From: Planctomycetota bacterium
GTDB taxonomy: Bacteria; Planctomycetota; UBA1135
DNA length: 64,000 bases
Assembly: GCA_008501825.1 (NCBI GenBank)
Contig: QQUA01000011.1
Location: 62,001-126,000 of the forward strand
Direction: 5' to 3'
The notes beneath the pieces were generated by a model that was not told the DNA's origin, searched no databases, and saw only the letters and a list, made by a program, of their open reading frames with translations. Shown here piece after piece: positions 25,741-35,627 of this stretch. The first letter of the stretch is position 1. The number at the start of each line of letters is the position of its first letter. The position numbers and the translations under genes were made by a program.

Positions 25741-26571
25741 ATGCTCTCCTTCCTTCTCGTCAGCTTCCTTCTTGCCCCGTTTTCGCTGCAAGGCGAAACC
25801 CAAGAAACCCCGCCCACCGCCAAGGAGGCGGCGGAAGTCCTCGAAAAGGCTTTTAAAGAAAAGAATCCGATCGGCCTTCAAGAACTGTTGTTGCAATACG
25901 GTTGGGTGGAAGACAAAAAAGTCACCAAGGCCATCGCTTTGGGCTTGAAGCACCCGAACGAGGAAGTGCGCGTTCTGGCGTTGAAAGGCCTGCGTTACAA
26001 CGCCCACAAAAGCGCTTTCGACCTGCTTTTAAAACAAAAGAAAAATAAGCTGTTGCTCGACGGCAGTCAGACGGCGCCTGAATATTTCATGGCTCTAGGT
26101 CAGAAAGCGGACAAGAAAGCTCTGCCGATTCTGACCGACCGGGGCCGGGCTCACAAAGCTGGAGACAAGGCGATCCAAGCCCGCATCCTGGCCTTGGGCC
26201 GCATCCGGGATAAAAAGTCGGTCGAAGCCCTGATGGATTTTTTGTTGGCTTCCGGCCCTCGAGGAGAACATCCTCACATCCGCCCAATTCGCCTTTCTCT
26301 GATGACCTTGACCGGAGAAGATTACGGCCGCGATTCCCGAGCCTGGGTGGATTGGTGGAATGAGAATAAACGAAAGGTGAAGGTCGATTCCAAACCGCCG
26401 GAGCTACCCAAAGAAGCGGCCAAATTCCTGCGCTCGACCTGGATCACGCCGAAAGAGCGCCAAGAAGCGTTGCGCAAGGCCGAGGAAGAAAAGGAAGACC
26501 AGGGCGATCAGGAAAAGGAGGACGACGCCGTGGATCAAGCCTTAGGGGCCCTTGGCAATTCCGGCGACTGA
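25741..26571 (+). CDS. Exported HEAT-repeat protein
   Basis: 276 residues with a signal peptide (MLSFLLVSFLLAPFSLQG) and helical repeats from about residue 25 (EEVRVLALKGLRYNAHKSAFDLLL, then KKALPILTDRGRA). The end is Lys/Glu-rich (EEEKEDQGDQEKEDD). The segment TGEDYGRDSRAWVDWWNEN closely resembles the end of the HEAT protein at 19488-20693. It begins 33 bases after the histidine kinase and may share its transcript. Function unknown. Confidence 0.72.
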   Translation: MLSFLLVSFLLAPFSLQGETQETPPTAKEAAEVLEKAFKEKNPIGLQELLLQYGWVEDKKVTKAIALGLKHPNEEVRVLALKGLRYNAHKSAFDLLLKQKKNKLLLDGSQTAPEYFMALGQKADKKALPILTDRGRAHKAGDKAIQARILALGRIRDKKSVEALMDFLLASGPRGEHPHIRPIRLSLMTLTGEDYGRDSRAWVDWWNENKRKVKVDSKPPELPKEAAKFLRSTWITPKERQEALRKAEEEKEDQGDQEKEDDAVDQALGALGNSGD

Positions 26572-26594
26572 AGCCATAGCCGGAGATACGGAAA

Positions 26595-26978
26595 ATGAAT
26601 CCGGAAGCCCTGCACGCCTTTCGTCAGGGCGCTGCCTATTTCAACGCCCGGGACTTTTATCAAGCTCACGAAGCTTGGGAAGATTATTGGCTTCAGATCG
26701 GCGATTCCAAGGCCGACTTGTGGAAGGGATTGATCCAAATCGCCGTAGCCTGCCTGCATTGGCAACGGGGCAATTCGGCCGGGGCTCGGCGCTTGCAACG
26801 CAAAGCCATGGAATACCTCCGTCCGTTTGCTCCGGAGTACGAAGGCCTGCCCCTGACCGAATTCCTGCAGCAACTCGAACAAGCCTTCGCACCGCTTCAC
26901 CAAGCGTTTCAAAATAGAAAGGCGGCGCCGAGATTAGATCCCGACGCCTTACCGTTGTTGGCCCAAGATTGGGCTTAG
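26595..26978 (+). CDS. DUF309 domain protein
   Basis: 127 residues, the full length of the DUF309 family. The characteristic helical motif is present: AYFNARDFYQAHEAWEDYW, then KGLIQIAVACLHWQRGN. The family has no assigned biochemical role; the buried His/Glu/Trp pattern suggests a small helical bundle. It follows the HEAT gene by 23 bases and converges on the ABC permease gene with only four bases between stops. Confidence 0.85.
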   Translation: MNPEALHAFRQGAAYFNARDFYQAHEAWEDYWLQIGDSKADLWKGLIQIAVACLHWQRGNSAGARRLQRKAMEYLRPFAPEYEGLPLTEFLQQLEQAFAPLHQAFQNRKAAPRLDPDALPLLAQDWA

Positions 26979-26982
26979 CCGC

Positions 26983-28635
26983 TCAGCCTTTCAACCAGCG
27001 GAACAATTCCAGCAACTTGGGCGGTTGCCCGGTCCGCAAGATGCCGATGCGGAAGATCTTCGCCGACAACCACATCACCACCACGCAGGACACCACCATC
27101 AAGATCAAGGTGCCGACCTTATCGAACATCGGCGGATCGGCGGCGGCCCGGTTCATCATCACGAAGGGGGTGTACAAGGGAATCCAGGACAGCACCGTGG
27201 CCAGAGTTCCGTTCGGATCCTTGGGTATGAACATCATGGTGATCAAAGGCACCATCATGATCAGCATCACCGGCCCCATGAAGTTCTGCGCTTCCTTCAA
27301 GGTGTTACAGATCGAACCAATCGCCAGGAAGATGCCGGCATAGGTCAGGTAGCCGAGAATGAAGTAGATCAAGAAGGCGGGAATCAGACCGCCGGATTGC
27401 ACCACTTCGAACACTTCCATGGCCCAGGTAGCCTCCGGCCCTGCCTTCCAGGCCAAAAGCGCCACCAGGGACAGGATCCAGGCCGACAACATGGTCAAAC
27501 CCACGGCGGCGATGCCGATCAGCTTGCCCACCATGAGTTCCCAAGGCGTGACCGAAGACAGGAGCACTTCGATGATGCGGTTGGATTTCTCTTCGATGGT
27601 GTTGTTCAACAACATCTGCACCACCGTCATGATCGCAATCCACAGCAAGTAGACAAAGCCGACCGGCGCCCACTGGCGAATGGTGTCGGCCAGGCTGACT
27701 TCCTCCTCCCCGACTGCCTTTTTCGGATTCAAACTCTTGAACCGGATCCGGGTGTTTTCCACCTGGCGAACGGTTTGGATGTCGATGGCCTTGGCCACGT
27801 ATTCCTGTTCGCGGATGCGGTTGTTGATGCCGCGCTCCACCACGCTACGCAAATCCAAGTCGGCCAAATTCACCGACCAGTATTGCACTCCCTGGTGCCC
27901 TTCCTCGGGATCTCCCATATTGGCGGTGGCTTGATCCTGCGCCTGAGACATGAAGTCGCGCAGGATGTGAGCTTCCGCGTCTTCCGGAATCAAGATGGCG
28001 GCGAATAACTCGCCCTGGCTTCCTTCGACTTCGATGCCCCGGCTTCCGGTGAGATAAGGCTTCAAACCTTCACTTAGCTCGTCCATCGCCATCTCCGGAC
28101 TCAAATCCGTCGGCAAGTCCACGCGCCGGAAACGGACCCGAGGTTCCTCGAAGGGGGGACGGTCCTCCACCATCAAGAAAGCAGTCGTCTGTTCGAAATC
28201 GGCCCAGCCTTGTTCGGTGCCGAGTAATTCCAACTCCGCCGAACTGCTGCTCTCCAGCCGGTCCATGATTTCCTTTTGCAGGTCCTGGGGACTCTGCCCG
28301 GGAGCCAGATTCATGGCCGGAATCTTTTCCAAGTCCAATTCGCCCTGGTTGGCCTTGAATTCTTCCTTCATGTACTTTTGCATGTACTTGGTGAAGGCTT
28401 CCTGCTTTTTGCGGACGTTGGATCGCAGCACCGCCTTGTCCACAACTTCCTCGTACAAACCGGACTGGTCGACCAGCACGAAGTTCCGAGTGGGCGTGGC
28501 CTTTTCCTCCAAGTAGGACGGAACCTGGAAAGCCACGGCGATAATGACCGGAAACAGCAGCAGGCCGACCCAGAAGCCTTTGGTTTTGGCGTTCTCGGCG
28601 TACTCCCGCATGGCAACGAAAAGGGAGTATTTCAT
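26983..28635 (-). CDS. ABC-2 type (NatB-like) exporter permease
   Basis: 550 residues. One N-terminal transmembrane helix (GFWVGLLLFPVIIAVAF) is followed by a large extracytoplasmic domain of about 280 residues. Five or six helices then form the ABC-2 permease core (EEKSNRIIEVLLSSVTPWELMVGKLIG is the signature loop). This is the topology of NatB-type permeases used for sodium or drug export. Its ATG overlaps the stop of the ATPase gene by four bases (ATGA). Confidence 0.88.
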   Translation of the reverse strand: MKYSLFVAMREYAENAKTKGFWVGLLLFPVIIAVAFQVPSYLEEKATPTRNFVLVDQSGLYEEVVDKAVLRSNVRKKQEAFTKYMQKYMKEEFKANQGELDLEKIPAMNLAPGQSPQDLQKEIMDRLESSSSAELELLGTEQGWADFEQTTAFLMVEDRPPFEEPRVRFRRVDLPTDLSPEMAMDELSEGLKPYLTGSRGIEVEGSQGELFAAILIPEDAEAHILRDFMSQAQDQATANMGDPEEGHQGVQYWSVNLADLDLRSVVERGINNRIREQEYVAKAIDIQTVRQVENTRIRFKSLNPKKAVGEEEVSLADTIRQWAPVGFVYLLWIAIMTVVQMLLNNTIEEKSNRIIEVLLSSVTPWELMVGKLIGIAAVGLTMLSAWILSLVALLAWKAGPEATWAMEVFEVVQSGGLIPAFLIYFILGYLTYAGIFLAIGSICNTLKEAQNFMGPVMLIMMVPLITMMFIPKDPNGTLATVLSWIPLYTPFVMMNRAAADPPMFDKVGTLILMVVSCVVVMWLSAKIFRIGILRTGQPPKLLELFRWLKG

Positions 28636-29588
28636 CGGAAGGTGGCCTCCTTGGCTTCATCGCCCACCATGTGCACGAACACGTCGTGCAAGCTGGGCTC
28701 GGTTTGGTCGAATCGCTCCAAGACAATGCCGTTTTGCACGCAAGCTTGCAGCACGCTTTGGAAGTTCAAATCGTCGGAAACCCGCAACTGCCAAGCTCGA
28801 ATCGGTTCCGGGCTCTCTTTCTGTTTTATCGGAATTTCCACCATGCCGCGAATGCCGGGCAAATCCCCCAAGGCGTCGATCCGGCCCCGGGTATGCAAAA
28901 GCCACCGTTTGGGAATCACCCTCTTGGCCTCCGGTATGCTGCCGTCGAAGATTTTCTTGCCCTTGGCGATCAACAGGATGCGATCGCAAATGCGCTCGGC
29001 ATGAGACATCACGTGAGTCGAAAAGATGACCGTTTGGCCACGCTTGCGCATGTCCTCGATCACTTCCTCCATCACTTGTTGGTTGACCGGATCCAAACCG
29101 CTGAAGGGTTCGTCCAAGATCACGAAATCAGGGTCGTGGGCAATGGAAGCCAAAACCTGAACTTTCTGTCCCATCCCTTTGGATAGGGCTTCGGTTTTGT
29201 GATCGGCGAAATCGGCGAGGCCGTAACGCTCCAGCAAGCTGTAGGCTTTCTTCTTGGCTTCCTTCCGGTTCATGCCTTTCAAGGAAGCGAAATAGGCGAT
29301 GATCGACCAGGCTTTCATCTTCTTGTAAAGCCCCTTTTCTTCCGGCAAGTAACCGATGCGATTCCGGACCAAAAGAGCGGATGGCTGGCCTAGCACGGAA
29401 ATGGATCCTGAATCTGGTTTAAAGATTTCCAGGATCATGCGAATGGTGGTGGTTTTGCCGGCGCCGTTGGGTCCAAGGAAGCCGTAAACCGCTCCCTTGG
29501 GGATTTCCAGGCTGACGTCATCCACCGCGGTGAAGTCCCCGAAACGTTTGGTCACGTTTCGAAGCTCGAGGGCGTAGTCATTCACCAT
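28632..29588 (-). CDS. ABC transporter ATP-binding protein (NatA-like)
   Basis: 318 residues from the ATG at 29588. It has Walker A GPNGAGKTT, a Q-loop region, signature LSKGMGQK (in place of LSGGQ), Walker B FVILDEPFSGLD and the switch His in FSTHVMSHAE. The C-terminal 100 residues form the usual extension of exporter ATPases of this family (DUF4162-like). It energises the permease encoded just downstream. The substrate cannot be told from sequence. Confidence 0.9.
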   Translation of the reverse strand: MVNDYALELRNVTKRFGDFTAVDDVSLEIPKGAVYGFLGPNGAGKTTTIRMILEIFKPDSGSISVLGQPSALLVRNRIGYLPEEKGLYKKMKAWSIIAYFASLKGMNRKEAKKKAYSLLERYGLADFADHKTEALSKGMGQKVQVLASIAHDPDFVILDEPFSGLDPVNQQVMEEVIEDMRKRGQTVIFSTHVMSHAERICDRILLIAKGKKIFDGSIPEAKRVIPKRWLLHTRGRIDALGDLPGIRGMVEIPIKQKESPEPIRAWQLRVSDDLNFQSVLQACVQNGIVLERFDQTEPSLHDVFVHMVGDEAKEATFR

Positions 29589-29626
29589 CGGTACATTTGT
29601 TCGAGTTTCTTGGGTTCCGAGCCATG

Positions 29627-30982
29627 TCAGGAGGCCGCCGGTTGCGGCGACCCAAGGGGTGATTCCAATGATGGAGGCGAAACTCGCCGAGCCTCGCAAG
29701 CCGCCTCCACCTCCGCCACCGTTTTGGGAACGGCGGCGGTAAGGACTTCCCGGCTACCGCCGGTAACCAGGACGTCATCTTCAATGCGGACTCCCAAACC
29801 GCGCAAGTCTTCCGGGAGTCGGTCGTCGGCCGCGGAAAAATACAATCCCGGCTCGACGGTGAGCACCATGCCTTCTTGCAAAACCCTTTCTTCCTCGCCG
29901 ACCACGTAAGAGCCAGCGTCGTGGACGTCCAGCCCGAGCCAATGGCAGGTGTTGTGCATGTACCAGGGCCGATAAAGGCGCTCCTCCAGGATCTCCTCCA
30001 CCGAAACTTGTAGCAGCTTCATGTCACGCAAGCCCTCGGCCAAAACGGCAAGGGCCGCTCGATGAGGATCCAGGAATTTCGCTCCCGGCTGCACCGCCTC
30101 GATGGCGGCAAGCTGAGCTTGCAAAACCCATTCATAAACCTCTTTCTGGCGGCCCTGAAAGCGTCCGTCCACCGGAAAGGTTCGGGTCAAATCGGCGGCA
30201 TAGCCCTGATACTCCGCTCCCGCGTCCAACAAAATCAAATCTCCGGCCCGAAGTGGATCGCGGTTCAAGGTGTAGTGCAGGAAACAGGCATTGCTGCCTC
30301 CGGCCACGATCGGAGGATAAGCCCAATGGCCGCCGTGGCGCCGGAAACAGTATTGAACCACGGCTTCCAATTCCCATTCCCCCATTCCCGCTTCGGCTTG
30401 GGCCATGGCCATGAAATGGGCTTCCGCCGTAATCGCCGCCGCTTTGCGCATGGAAGCCGCTTCTTCCGGGCTTTTGCGCAACCGCATCTCGTGGAGGAAA
30501 GGAATCGGGTCCAAGATGGCTTGAGGAGCTTGGGCGCCTTTGCGCTGCCGGATTCTTAAATCGGCCAACCAATCCAACACCATGGCGTCCATTTCCTGAT
30601 GGACGCCGATTCGAAACCAAAGCCGTTTGGCTCCCTGCACCGCCTGTTCCGCCCTTTCTTCCAGCTCTTCTACCGAAAAGGCGTCTTCGAACTCCAGCAC
30701 CCGAGCGGCTTCGGCCGGGCCAAGCCTCGGCCCATGCCAAGTTTCCTGTTGGGGATCCTTGGCCAGAACGAACAAGCTCTCCTCCGGAACCCCGGCCAGA
30801 CCTTTGGCCAGAATCAAGAAACCGTCCGGTTCCTCCAAACCGGTGAGGTAGAGGAAGTCCGATTCTTGCCGAAACGGGTATTCAACGTCGTGACTGCGGA
30901 TGGCGTGGGTTGCCCCAGGAAAAAGGGCAACGTCCCCCTCTTCCATTTGTTCGAGAAAAGCTTGGCGGCGCTGGCGAAACAT
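29627..30982 (-). CDS. pepP: Xaa-Pro aminopeptidase (aminopeptidase P)
   Basis: 451 residues from the ATG at 30982, which has AAGGG five bases upstream; a GTG two codons earlier is possible. It removes N-terminal residues that precede proline. The N-terminal domain (FLYLTGLEEPDGFLIL) and the pita-bread domain with metal ligands are present: two Asp in LLDAGAEYQGYAADLTRTF, His in WLGLDVHD, Glu in TVEPGLYF and Glu in IEDDVLVT. It lies between the ABC ATPase gene and an HD-GYP gene, all on the minus strand. Confidence 0.93.
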   Translation of the reverse strand: MFRQRRQAFLEQMEEGDVALFPGATHAIRSHDVEYPFRQESDFLYLTGLEEPDGFLILAKGLAGVPEESLFVLAKDPQQETWHGPRLGPAEAARVLEFEDAFSVEELEERAEQAVQGAKRLWFRIGVHQEMDAMVLDWLADLRIRQRKGAQAPQAILDPIPFLHEMRLRKSPEEAASMRKAAAITAEAHFMAMAQAEAGMGEWELEAVVQYCFRRHGGHWAYPPIVAGGSNACFLHYTLNRDPLRAGDLILLDAGAEYQGYAADLTRTFPVDGRFQGRQKEVYEWVLQAQLAAIEAVQPGAKFLDPHRAALAVLAEGLRDMKLLQVSVEEILEERLYRPWYMHNTCHWLGLDVHDAGSYVVGEEERVLQEGMVLTVEPGLYFSAADDRLPEDLRGLGVRIEDDVLVTGGSREVLTAAVPKTVAEVEAACEARRVSPPSLESPLGSPQPAAS

Positions 30983-31045
30983 GGGCACCCTTCAGGGAGT
31001 CTGGAAGTTCCGGAAGCGCCAGTTTCCGGACCCGGTGGCTTACGG

Positions 31046-32383
31046 TCAACGCGGACGGAGCTTCGCCGGAATTTCCACCGCCGCCTCCACGGCCGGCGGG
31101 GACTCGCTAAGCGCTTGTAATTGGGGCAGATTGGCAACTTGTTCCAGGAATAAAGGAACCAAGTGGGGATCGAGTTGATGGCCGGCTTGCGCCTGCAGGA
31201 TTTGAGCCGCCTGCATCGGGGGAATGGAATCCTTGTAAGCCCGGGGACTGATTAGGGCATCAAAGACATCCGCCACCGCCACCACTCGGGCCAACAGCGG
31301 GATCTCGGTTCCCGCCTTCCCCGCCGGGTAGCCGGCGCCATCCCAGCGCTCGTGGTGATCCCGCACGATTTCGGCGGCCCCGCGGAGGGTGGGAACGGCG
31401 GAGACAATTCGGTGGCCCACTAGGGTGTGCTCCTCCATGAGGCGGGTTTCTTCCGCACTCAAGGCGGCAGGCTTCTGCAAAACATGCTCGGAGATGCCGA
31501 TTTTGCCGACGTCGTGAAGAAGTCCGCCGATGCGAAGGTCGTGGAGGGATTCGTCCGGCAAAGCCAGCAGCCGCCCCAAGGCCACGCTACTCGCCGCTAC
31601 CCGGCGGGAATGGCCGTGAGTCAGGGGATCCTTGGCTTCGATCGAAAGCCCCAAAGCGGCGGCGGTGTGCTCATAAGCCTCCTCCAAAAAGCCCTGGCTG
31701 CGGCGCAATTCCTGCAAGGTGAAATCCAGGGCGGAGGCAAGGTCCTGAAATTCCGGCGGCGAGGCTGGGGTCGGAGCGGTACGTAAATCCAATTGGGCGG
31801 CTTGCTGGATCGCCCGGCAAAGGCTGGGTTTCGGTCGAAACCGCCGTTCCAGACCCAGCCAGAACAACAGCAAGCTGGTCAAACCGGCCACCGCCGCCCA
31901 AGCCGGCAAGCGGCTGGCCCAAGCCGGCGTTGCCAAGGGCCGGCGGATTTGGAAGGTGGCCTCCCCTTGGCCGGAGGACGGCAAGTCGATCTGCACCCAA
32001 GCTTGTCCGCGAGCATCCACGCCGGCCTGGCCGAGGCCGAAGGACTCGAGCGCAGCCAAGCTTCCCCAGGCGACCTTTTCGGAATTGGATCCCGATCCCT
32101 CTTCCTCCGCAAGGGAAGGCTTCCAACGGCCCTGCCATTCAGGATTTCCGCGATTCACCTGGGCCCAAAGGGCATCCCACGCCTCCCCTTCCCGGGATTC
32201 GCGGATGGCCTCCCACAACGGCGCCGCAGCCTGGTGCATTTGCAGGATTTGCTTTTCTGCAGCCCATTCGCGATCGGCACCCGACGCCCAATAGCCGGCC
32301 GTCCAGACCGCAGCGGCAACCACCAGGGCTCCGACGATAGCGGCTTGAAATGGGTGGCGGCAGAACGGTGTTAAGAAAGCCAT
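31046..32383 (-). CDS. Membrane HD-GYP domain protein (cyclic-di-GMP phosphodiesterase candidate)
   Basis: 445 residues. An N-terminal transmembrane helix (AAIVGALVVAAAVWTAGYWA), a periplasmic stretch of about 120 residues and a second helix (about 180-198) precede a cytoplasmic HD-GYP domain. The domain has the HD metal pair in LLHDVGKIGI, the second metal segment DHHERWDGAGYPAG and the downstream ADVFDALISPRAY. All residues needed for c-di-GMP hydrolysis appear intact. The periplasmic part is not a recognised sensor. Probably transcribed from the AT-rich stretch around 32445-32465. Confidence 0.9.
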   Translation of the reverse strand: MAFLTPFCRHPFQAAIVGALVVAAAVWTAGYWASGADREWAAEKQILQMHQAAAPLWEAIRESREGEAWDALWAQVNRGNPEWQGRWKPSLAEEEGSGSNSEKVAWGSLAALESFGLGQAGVDARGQAWVQIDLPSSGQGEATFQIRRPLATPAWASRLPAWAAVAGLTSLLLFWLGLERRFRPKPSLCRAIQQAAQLDLRTAPTPASPPEFQDLASALDFTLQELRRSQGFLEEAYEHTAAALGLSIEAKDPLTHGHSRRVAASSVALGRLLALPDESLHDLRIGGLLHDVGKIGISEHVLQKPAALSAEETRLMEEHTLVGHRIVSAVPTLRGAAEIVRDHHERWDGAGYPAGKAGTEIPLLARVVAVADVFDALISPRAYKDSIPPMQAAQILQAQAGHQLDPHLVPLFLEQVANLPQLQALSESPPAVEAAVEIPAKLRPR

Positions 32384-32645
32384 GGGCTATTTCCTTATCG
32401 GCTTCATGGCAGGGAACATGAGCGCTCCGGCTCAAATCGGGAAACAGATTGAATTTTTGTAACTATAGGGGGCCCGCCTCGTCTGCCTTGAGGAAGGCCG
32501 GGCCAGAGGGGAAGCACCCCGGCCGGAGCCGCCGGAGTAAACTCCCTGTGCGGCAACGCTCCTTGCTCCTCCCTCGGCCCGATGCGACCTTCGCGGTGGA
32601 CCCTTCCCCCAGGAGCGGCCGTATTTCGGCAAGCTCCAGTCCAGG

Positions 32646-33845
32646 ATGCGAATCGACCTCAAAACCGCCCAAATCCTGACCAGCGAAGATGCTTGTGCAA
32701 CCATGGACATGTTGCGCAACCTGGTTGACAATCCTCTCAGCTTGGTAGAGAGCTTGGAGGGACTCTATCCCAAGAAGGTGGCGAAAGCGATGGCGGAACT
32801 GATGCAACTGCGCTGCCGGGCGGTGCAGAAGTTCAGCGACGGCATGCAAATGTTTTTTACCAAGGAGCAGTTGGAACAGAGTTCCAGCGAAAAGGTCGCC
32901 GCCTATCGAGCCAAGCGATACAAGGATGCCGGATTCGAATTCGTCCACGACGCCTGCTGCGGAATCGGTTCCGATTCCACCGCCTTGGCCAGAACCGGCC
33001 TGAAGGTCTTGGCCTACGACAAGGACGAATCCACCCTGCACTACAGCCAAGCCAATGCCGCAGTTCGAGGGGTGGAAGATCTCATCGACTTCCATTTGCA
33101 GGACGTAGCGGAAACGGTGCCGCCGGAAGGCCCCATCTTCGTGGACCCGGCCCGGCGCCGGGGAAGCCGGCGGATCATGAGCCCGGACGATTGGTCTCCC
33201 AATCCTGAGGCGGTGGCCCGACTGCTGGAGGGCCGCCCCGGAGCCGGCCTGAAACTTTCGCCCTCGGTTCCGATGGAAACCTTGCTGGACAAGTTTCCGA
33301 CCCCGGACGAAGTGGAAGTCATTTCTCTCCACGGGGAGAACAAAGCCATTTTCTTCTGGTACGGCGAAGTCGCCAGCGGTGAAGAAAGGCGAGCCACCAA
33401 ACTTCCCGGCTGTGAAACCGTGGCCGGGCCCCTGGACTCGGTAGCCGAAGTCGGCACCTTGGGTCAGTTCGTGTTCGATCCAGATCCTTCCCTGGTCATC
33501 AGTGGCCTGCTGGGAAGTTTTGCCAAAAGCAATCAGGTCACCACTCTGGATCCACAAATCGCCTATTTGACCGGCGATCAACCGCTGGCCAACCCCTTTG
33601 TCGACACCTTTAAGGTGCTCGGCCAAGATCGGCTCGACACCCGGAAAATGCGCAAGCTCATGCGGGAGTTGGAAGTCGGCCGTTTGGCCGAAGTCCGGAA
33701 ACGAGGGATTCCGGATCGGGCTTTGACCTTACAACAAAGATTTTTACCCCAACCTTTCGGCGAGCGCACCGTCACTTTGATCGCCACCCGGGTGGGTGAC
33801 GCCCACATCGGCATCGTGGGAGAAAAAATCACTCAGGAGGAATAG
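32646..33845 (+). CDS. Class I SAM-dependent methyltransferase with THUMP-like domain
   Basis: 399 residues. A helical N-terminal part (1-95) leads into a Rossmann methyltransferase with SAM motif I HDACCGIGSDSTALA, motif II LAYDKDES and a catalytic-loop VDPARRRGSRR. The C-terminal third resembles the THUMP-like domain of this family. Homologues are thought to methylate RNA, but the substrate is not established. The ABC binding protein gene starts nine bases after the stop. A GC-rich hairpin-forming leader (32471-32504) lies about 140 bases upstream of the start. Confidence 0.82.
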   Translation: MRIDLKTAQILTSEDACATMDMLRNLVDNPLSLVESLEGLYPKKVAKAMAELMQLRCRAVQKFSDGMQMFFTKEQLEQSSSEKVAAYRAKRYKDAGFEFVHDACCGIGSDSTALARTGLKVLAYDKDESTLHYSQANAAVRGVEDLIDFHLQDVAETVPPEGPIFVDPARRRGSRRIMSPDDWSPNPEAVARLLEGRPGAGLKLSPSVPMETLLDKFPTPDEVEVISLHGENKAIFFWYGEVASGEERRATKLPGCETVAGPLDSVAEVGTLGQFVFDPDPSLVISGLLGSFAKSNQVTTLDPQIAYLTGDQPLANPFVDTFKVLGQDRLDTRKMRKLMRELEVGRLAEVRKRGIPDRALTLQQRFLPQPFGERTVTLIATRVGDAHIGIVGEKITQEE

Positions 33846-33854
33846 AGGTTCTCC

Positions 33855-35621
33855 ATGCATTTTCTGTGGTCCGCCATTCTCCTAGGTCTCGGTCCCTGGC
33901 TTCAAGAGCCGACTGCACAAGAAGCGCCCCGCAACGTGGGGCGTTTTTCTTTGTCCGTGGATCCCGACAGTTTGGATCCGTTGAAATCGACCAATACGGT
34001 CAACCAAGTCATTCAAAGGCAGATCTTCGAAGGCTTGGCCGAACCGGACCCTTTGGCTCGCCCCTTTCAGGTGCAGGCTCTGCTGGCTCAATCTTGGGAA
34101 GTCTCTGCGGACGGGAAGCAATGGACCTTTGAAATTCGGGAAGACGCCAGTTTTTATGATCCCTACGAGCAACCCTTGTGGCCGGACCGGCGGCGACCGG
34201 TCTACGCCGAAGACGTGGTGTACTCCTGGTTGCGGCTGATGGATAAACGCAGTGCGTCCAGCGCCAGTTTCGTTTTGGAAGATTTGATTGAAGGCTTGGA
34301 TGAATTCCGGCAGCGCACCGGACGCAACGAAAAAGAAGCGCAGCAAGCCTGGAAGGAAGCCATGGCCGGCGGACTGCCGGGCCTCCAAGTTTTGGGACCG
34401 CGAAAGTTAAAAGTCCGCTTGAAGCGCCCGTCCTCGGATTTTTTGTTTCGACTCGCCAGCCCTTATTGCGTGGTCTATCCGCGGGAAGCGGTAGAAACCG
34501 AAGGTCGAAGACTGAGCGATCAGCCGATCGGCAGCGGGCCCTTTATTCTGGTTCATTGGATCACCAAATATCAGGCGATCTTGCGCCAGACTCCAGGTTG
34601 GAGAGGGCAAGTTTGCCCCTTCGATCCGGAGCGAAGTCTGCCTCATTTGCAAGAGGTTCAATTTACTTTCGTACCGGAGGGAAGCACCCGAGTGCAAATG
34701 TTCCGCTCCGGAGCCCTGGATCGCCTGCCGCCCAATGGAGCCAATTACAACAGCTTGGTTCGGGACGGAAAGCCGGTTCCGGAGTTGGCGGAAAAAGGAG
34801 TTCGGCTGTTGCGCCAGGATCCTTCGGGCACTTCCCTGTTGATGATCAACATGGACGACCCGGTTCTAGGCCACGTGCCCGGCGATGATGTCGGAAATGC
34901 AAAACGCCGCTTGCTCCGAAAAGCCCTTGCCCTGAGTTTCCCCTATCGGCGCTGGCACGAAGTGCTCCGACAAGGGGTTTTAGCCAGTTCCAGCCGCGGT
35001 TTGTTGCCTCCTGGAGTTCCGGAAGCCGATCCAAACCAAGACTTCGGTTTCCGCCGGCCGACTCGCCAACAAGGAGTGGCGGAAGCCAAGCGCTTGCTAA
35101 CGGAAGCAGGTTATCCGCAAGGAAAAGGCTTGCCGGCCCTGGTGCTGGAGCTTCAGGGAACCGCCAACATCCACAAGACCATGGGGGATTTGATCGCCCA
35201 CGGTTGGCAGGAGGCAGGGTTCAAGGTGCAGGTCCAGAGCAATCGCTATTCCGAATACCTGGAAAAGATCGGTAAGGGTGAAGCCCAGTGTTTTACCCGC
35301 GGCTGGTATCTGGACTGGCCGGACAGCTCGGTCATGTTGGAAATGTTCTATGGCCCGAACGCAAGTGGCGGAGGGATCAACGCCAGTCGTTTCTTGCATC
35401 CGGAATACGATCGCTTGTTCGCCGAATTCCGCAGCATGCCCCACGGCCCGAAACGGAATCAACTCGCCCACCGCATGCAGGAAATCCTCTTTCAGGAAGT
35501 TCCGGCCTTTAGCATCGATCACCCGATCGGCTACCAATTGGTGCAACCTTGGTTGCGCAACGTGGCTATCCACCCCTACGATTTCTTCGTGTGTAAGTAC
35601 TTCCGCATTCAACAGCCCTGA
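33855..35621 (+). CDS. Peptide/oligopeptide ABC transporter substrate-binding protein (SBP_bac_5)
   Basis: 588 residues with a signal peptide (HFLWSAILLGLGPWLQEPTAQ). The family-5 solute-binding fold is recognisable: VDPDSLDPLKSTNTVNQ at the start, the IFEGLAEPDP strand, DVVYSWLRL and the C-terminal FFVCKYFRIQ. AGGAGG lies about 15 bases upstream. It is followed by two permease genes with gaps of six bases and a four-base overlap. No ATPase gene is present here, so the importer must borrow one encoded elsewhere. Confidence 0.92.
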   Translation: MHFLWSAILLGLGPWLQEPTAQEAPRNVGRFSLSVDPDSLDPLKSTNTVNQVIQRQIFEGLAEPDPLARPFQVQALLAQSWEVSADGKQWTFEIREDASFYDPYEQPLWPDRRRPVYAEDVVYSWLRLMDKRSASSASFVLEDLIEGLDEFRQRTGRNEKEAQQAWKEAMAGGLPGLQVLGPRKLKVRLKRPSSDFLFRLASPYCVVYPREAVETEGRRLSDQPIGSGPFILVHWITKYQAILRQTPGWRGQVCPFDPERSLPHLQEVQFTFVPEGSTRVQMFRSGALDRLPPNGANYNSLVRDGKPVPELAEKGVRLLRQDPSGTSLLMINMDDPVLGHVPGDDVGNAKRRLLRKALALSFPYRRWHEVLRQGVLASSSRGLLPPGVPEADPNQDFGFRRPTRQQGVAEAKRLLTEAGYPQGKGLPALVLELQGTANIHKTMGDLIAHGWQEAGFKVQVQSNRYSEYLEKIGKGEAQCFTRGWYLDWPDSSVMLEMFYGPNASGGGINASRFLHPEYDRLFAEFRSMPHGPKRNQLAHRMQEILFQEVPAFSIDHPIGYQLVQPWLRNVAIHPYDFFVCKYFRIQQP

Positions 35622-35627
35622 CCCAGG

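Noticed and set aside
27025..28008. A 327-codon plus-strand frame rich in His and Gln
   Set aside because: It is the complement of the ABC permease gene; the composition is what antisense GC-rich coding sequence produces.
32463..33626. A 387-codon minus-strand frame over the methyltransferase gene
   Set aside because: The plus strand has a SAM motif and the THUMP-like fold; the antisense frame has none.
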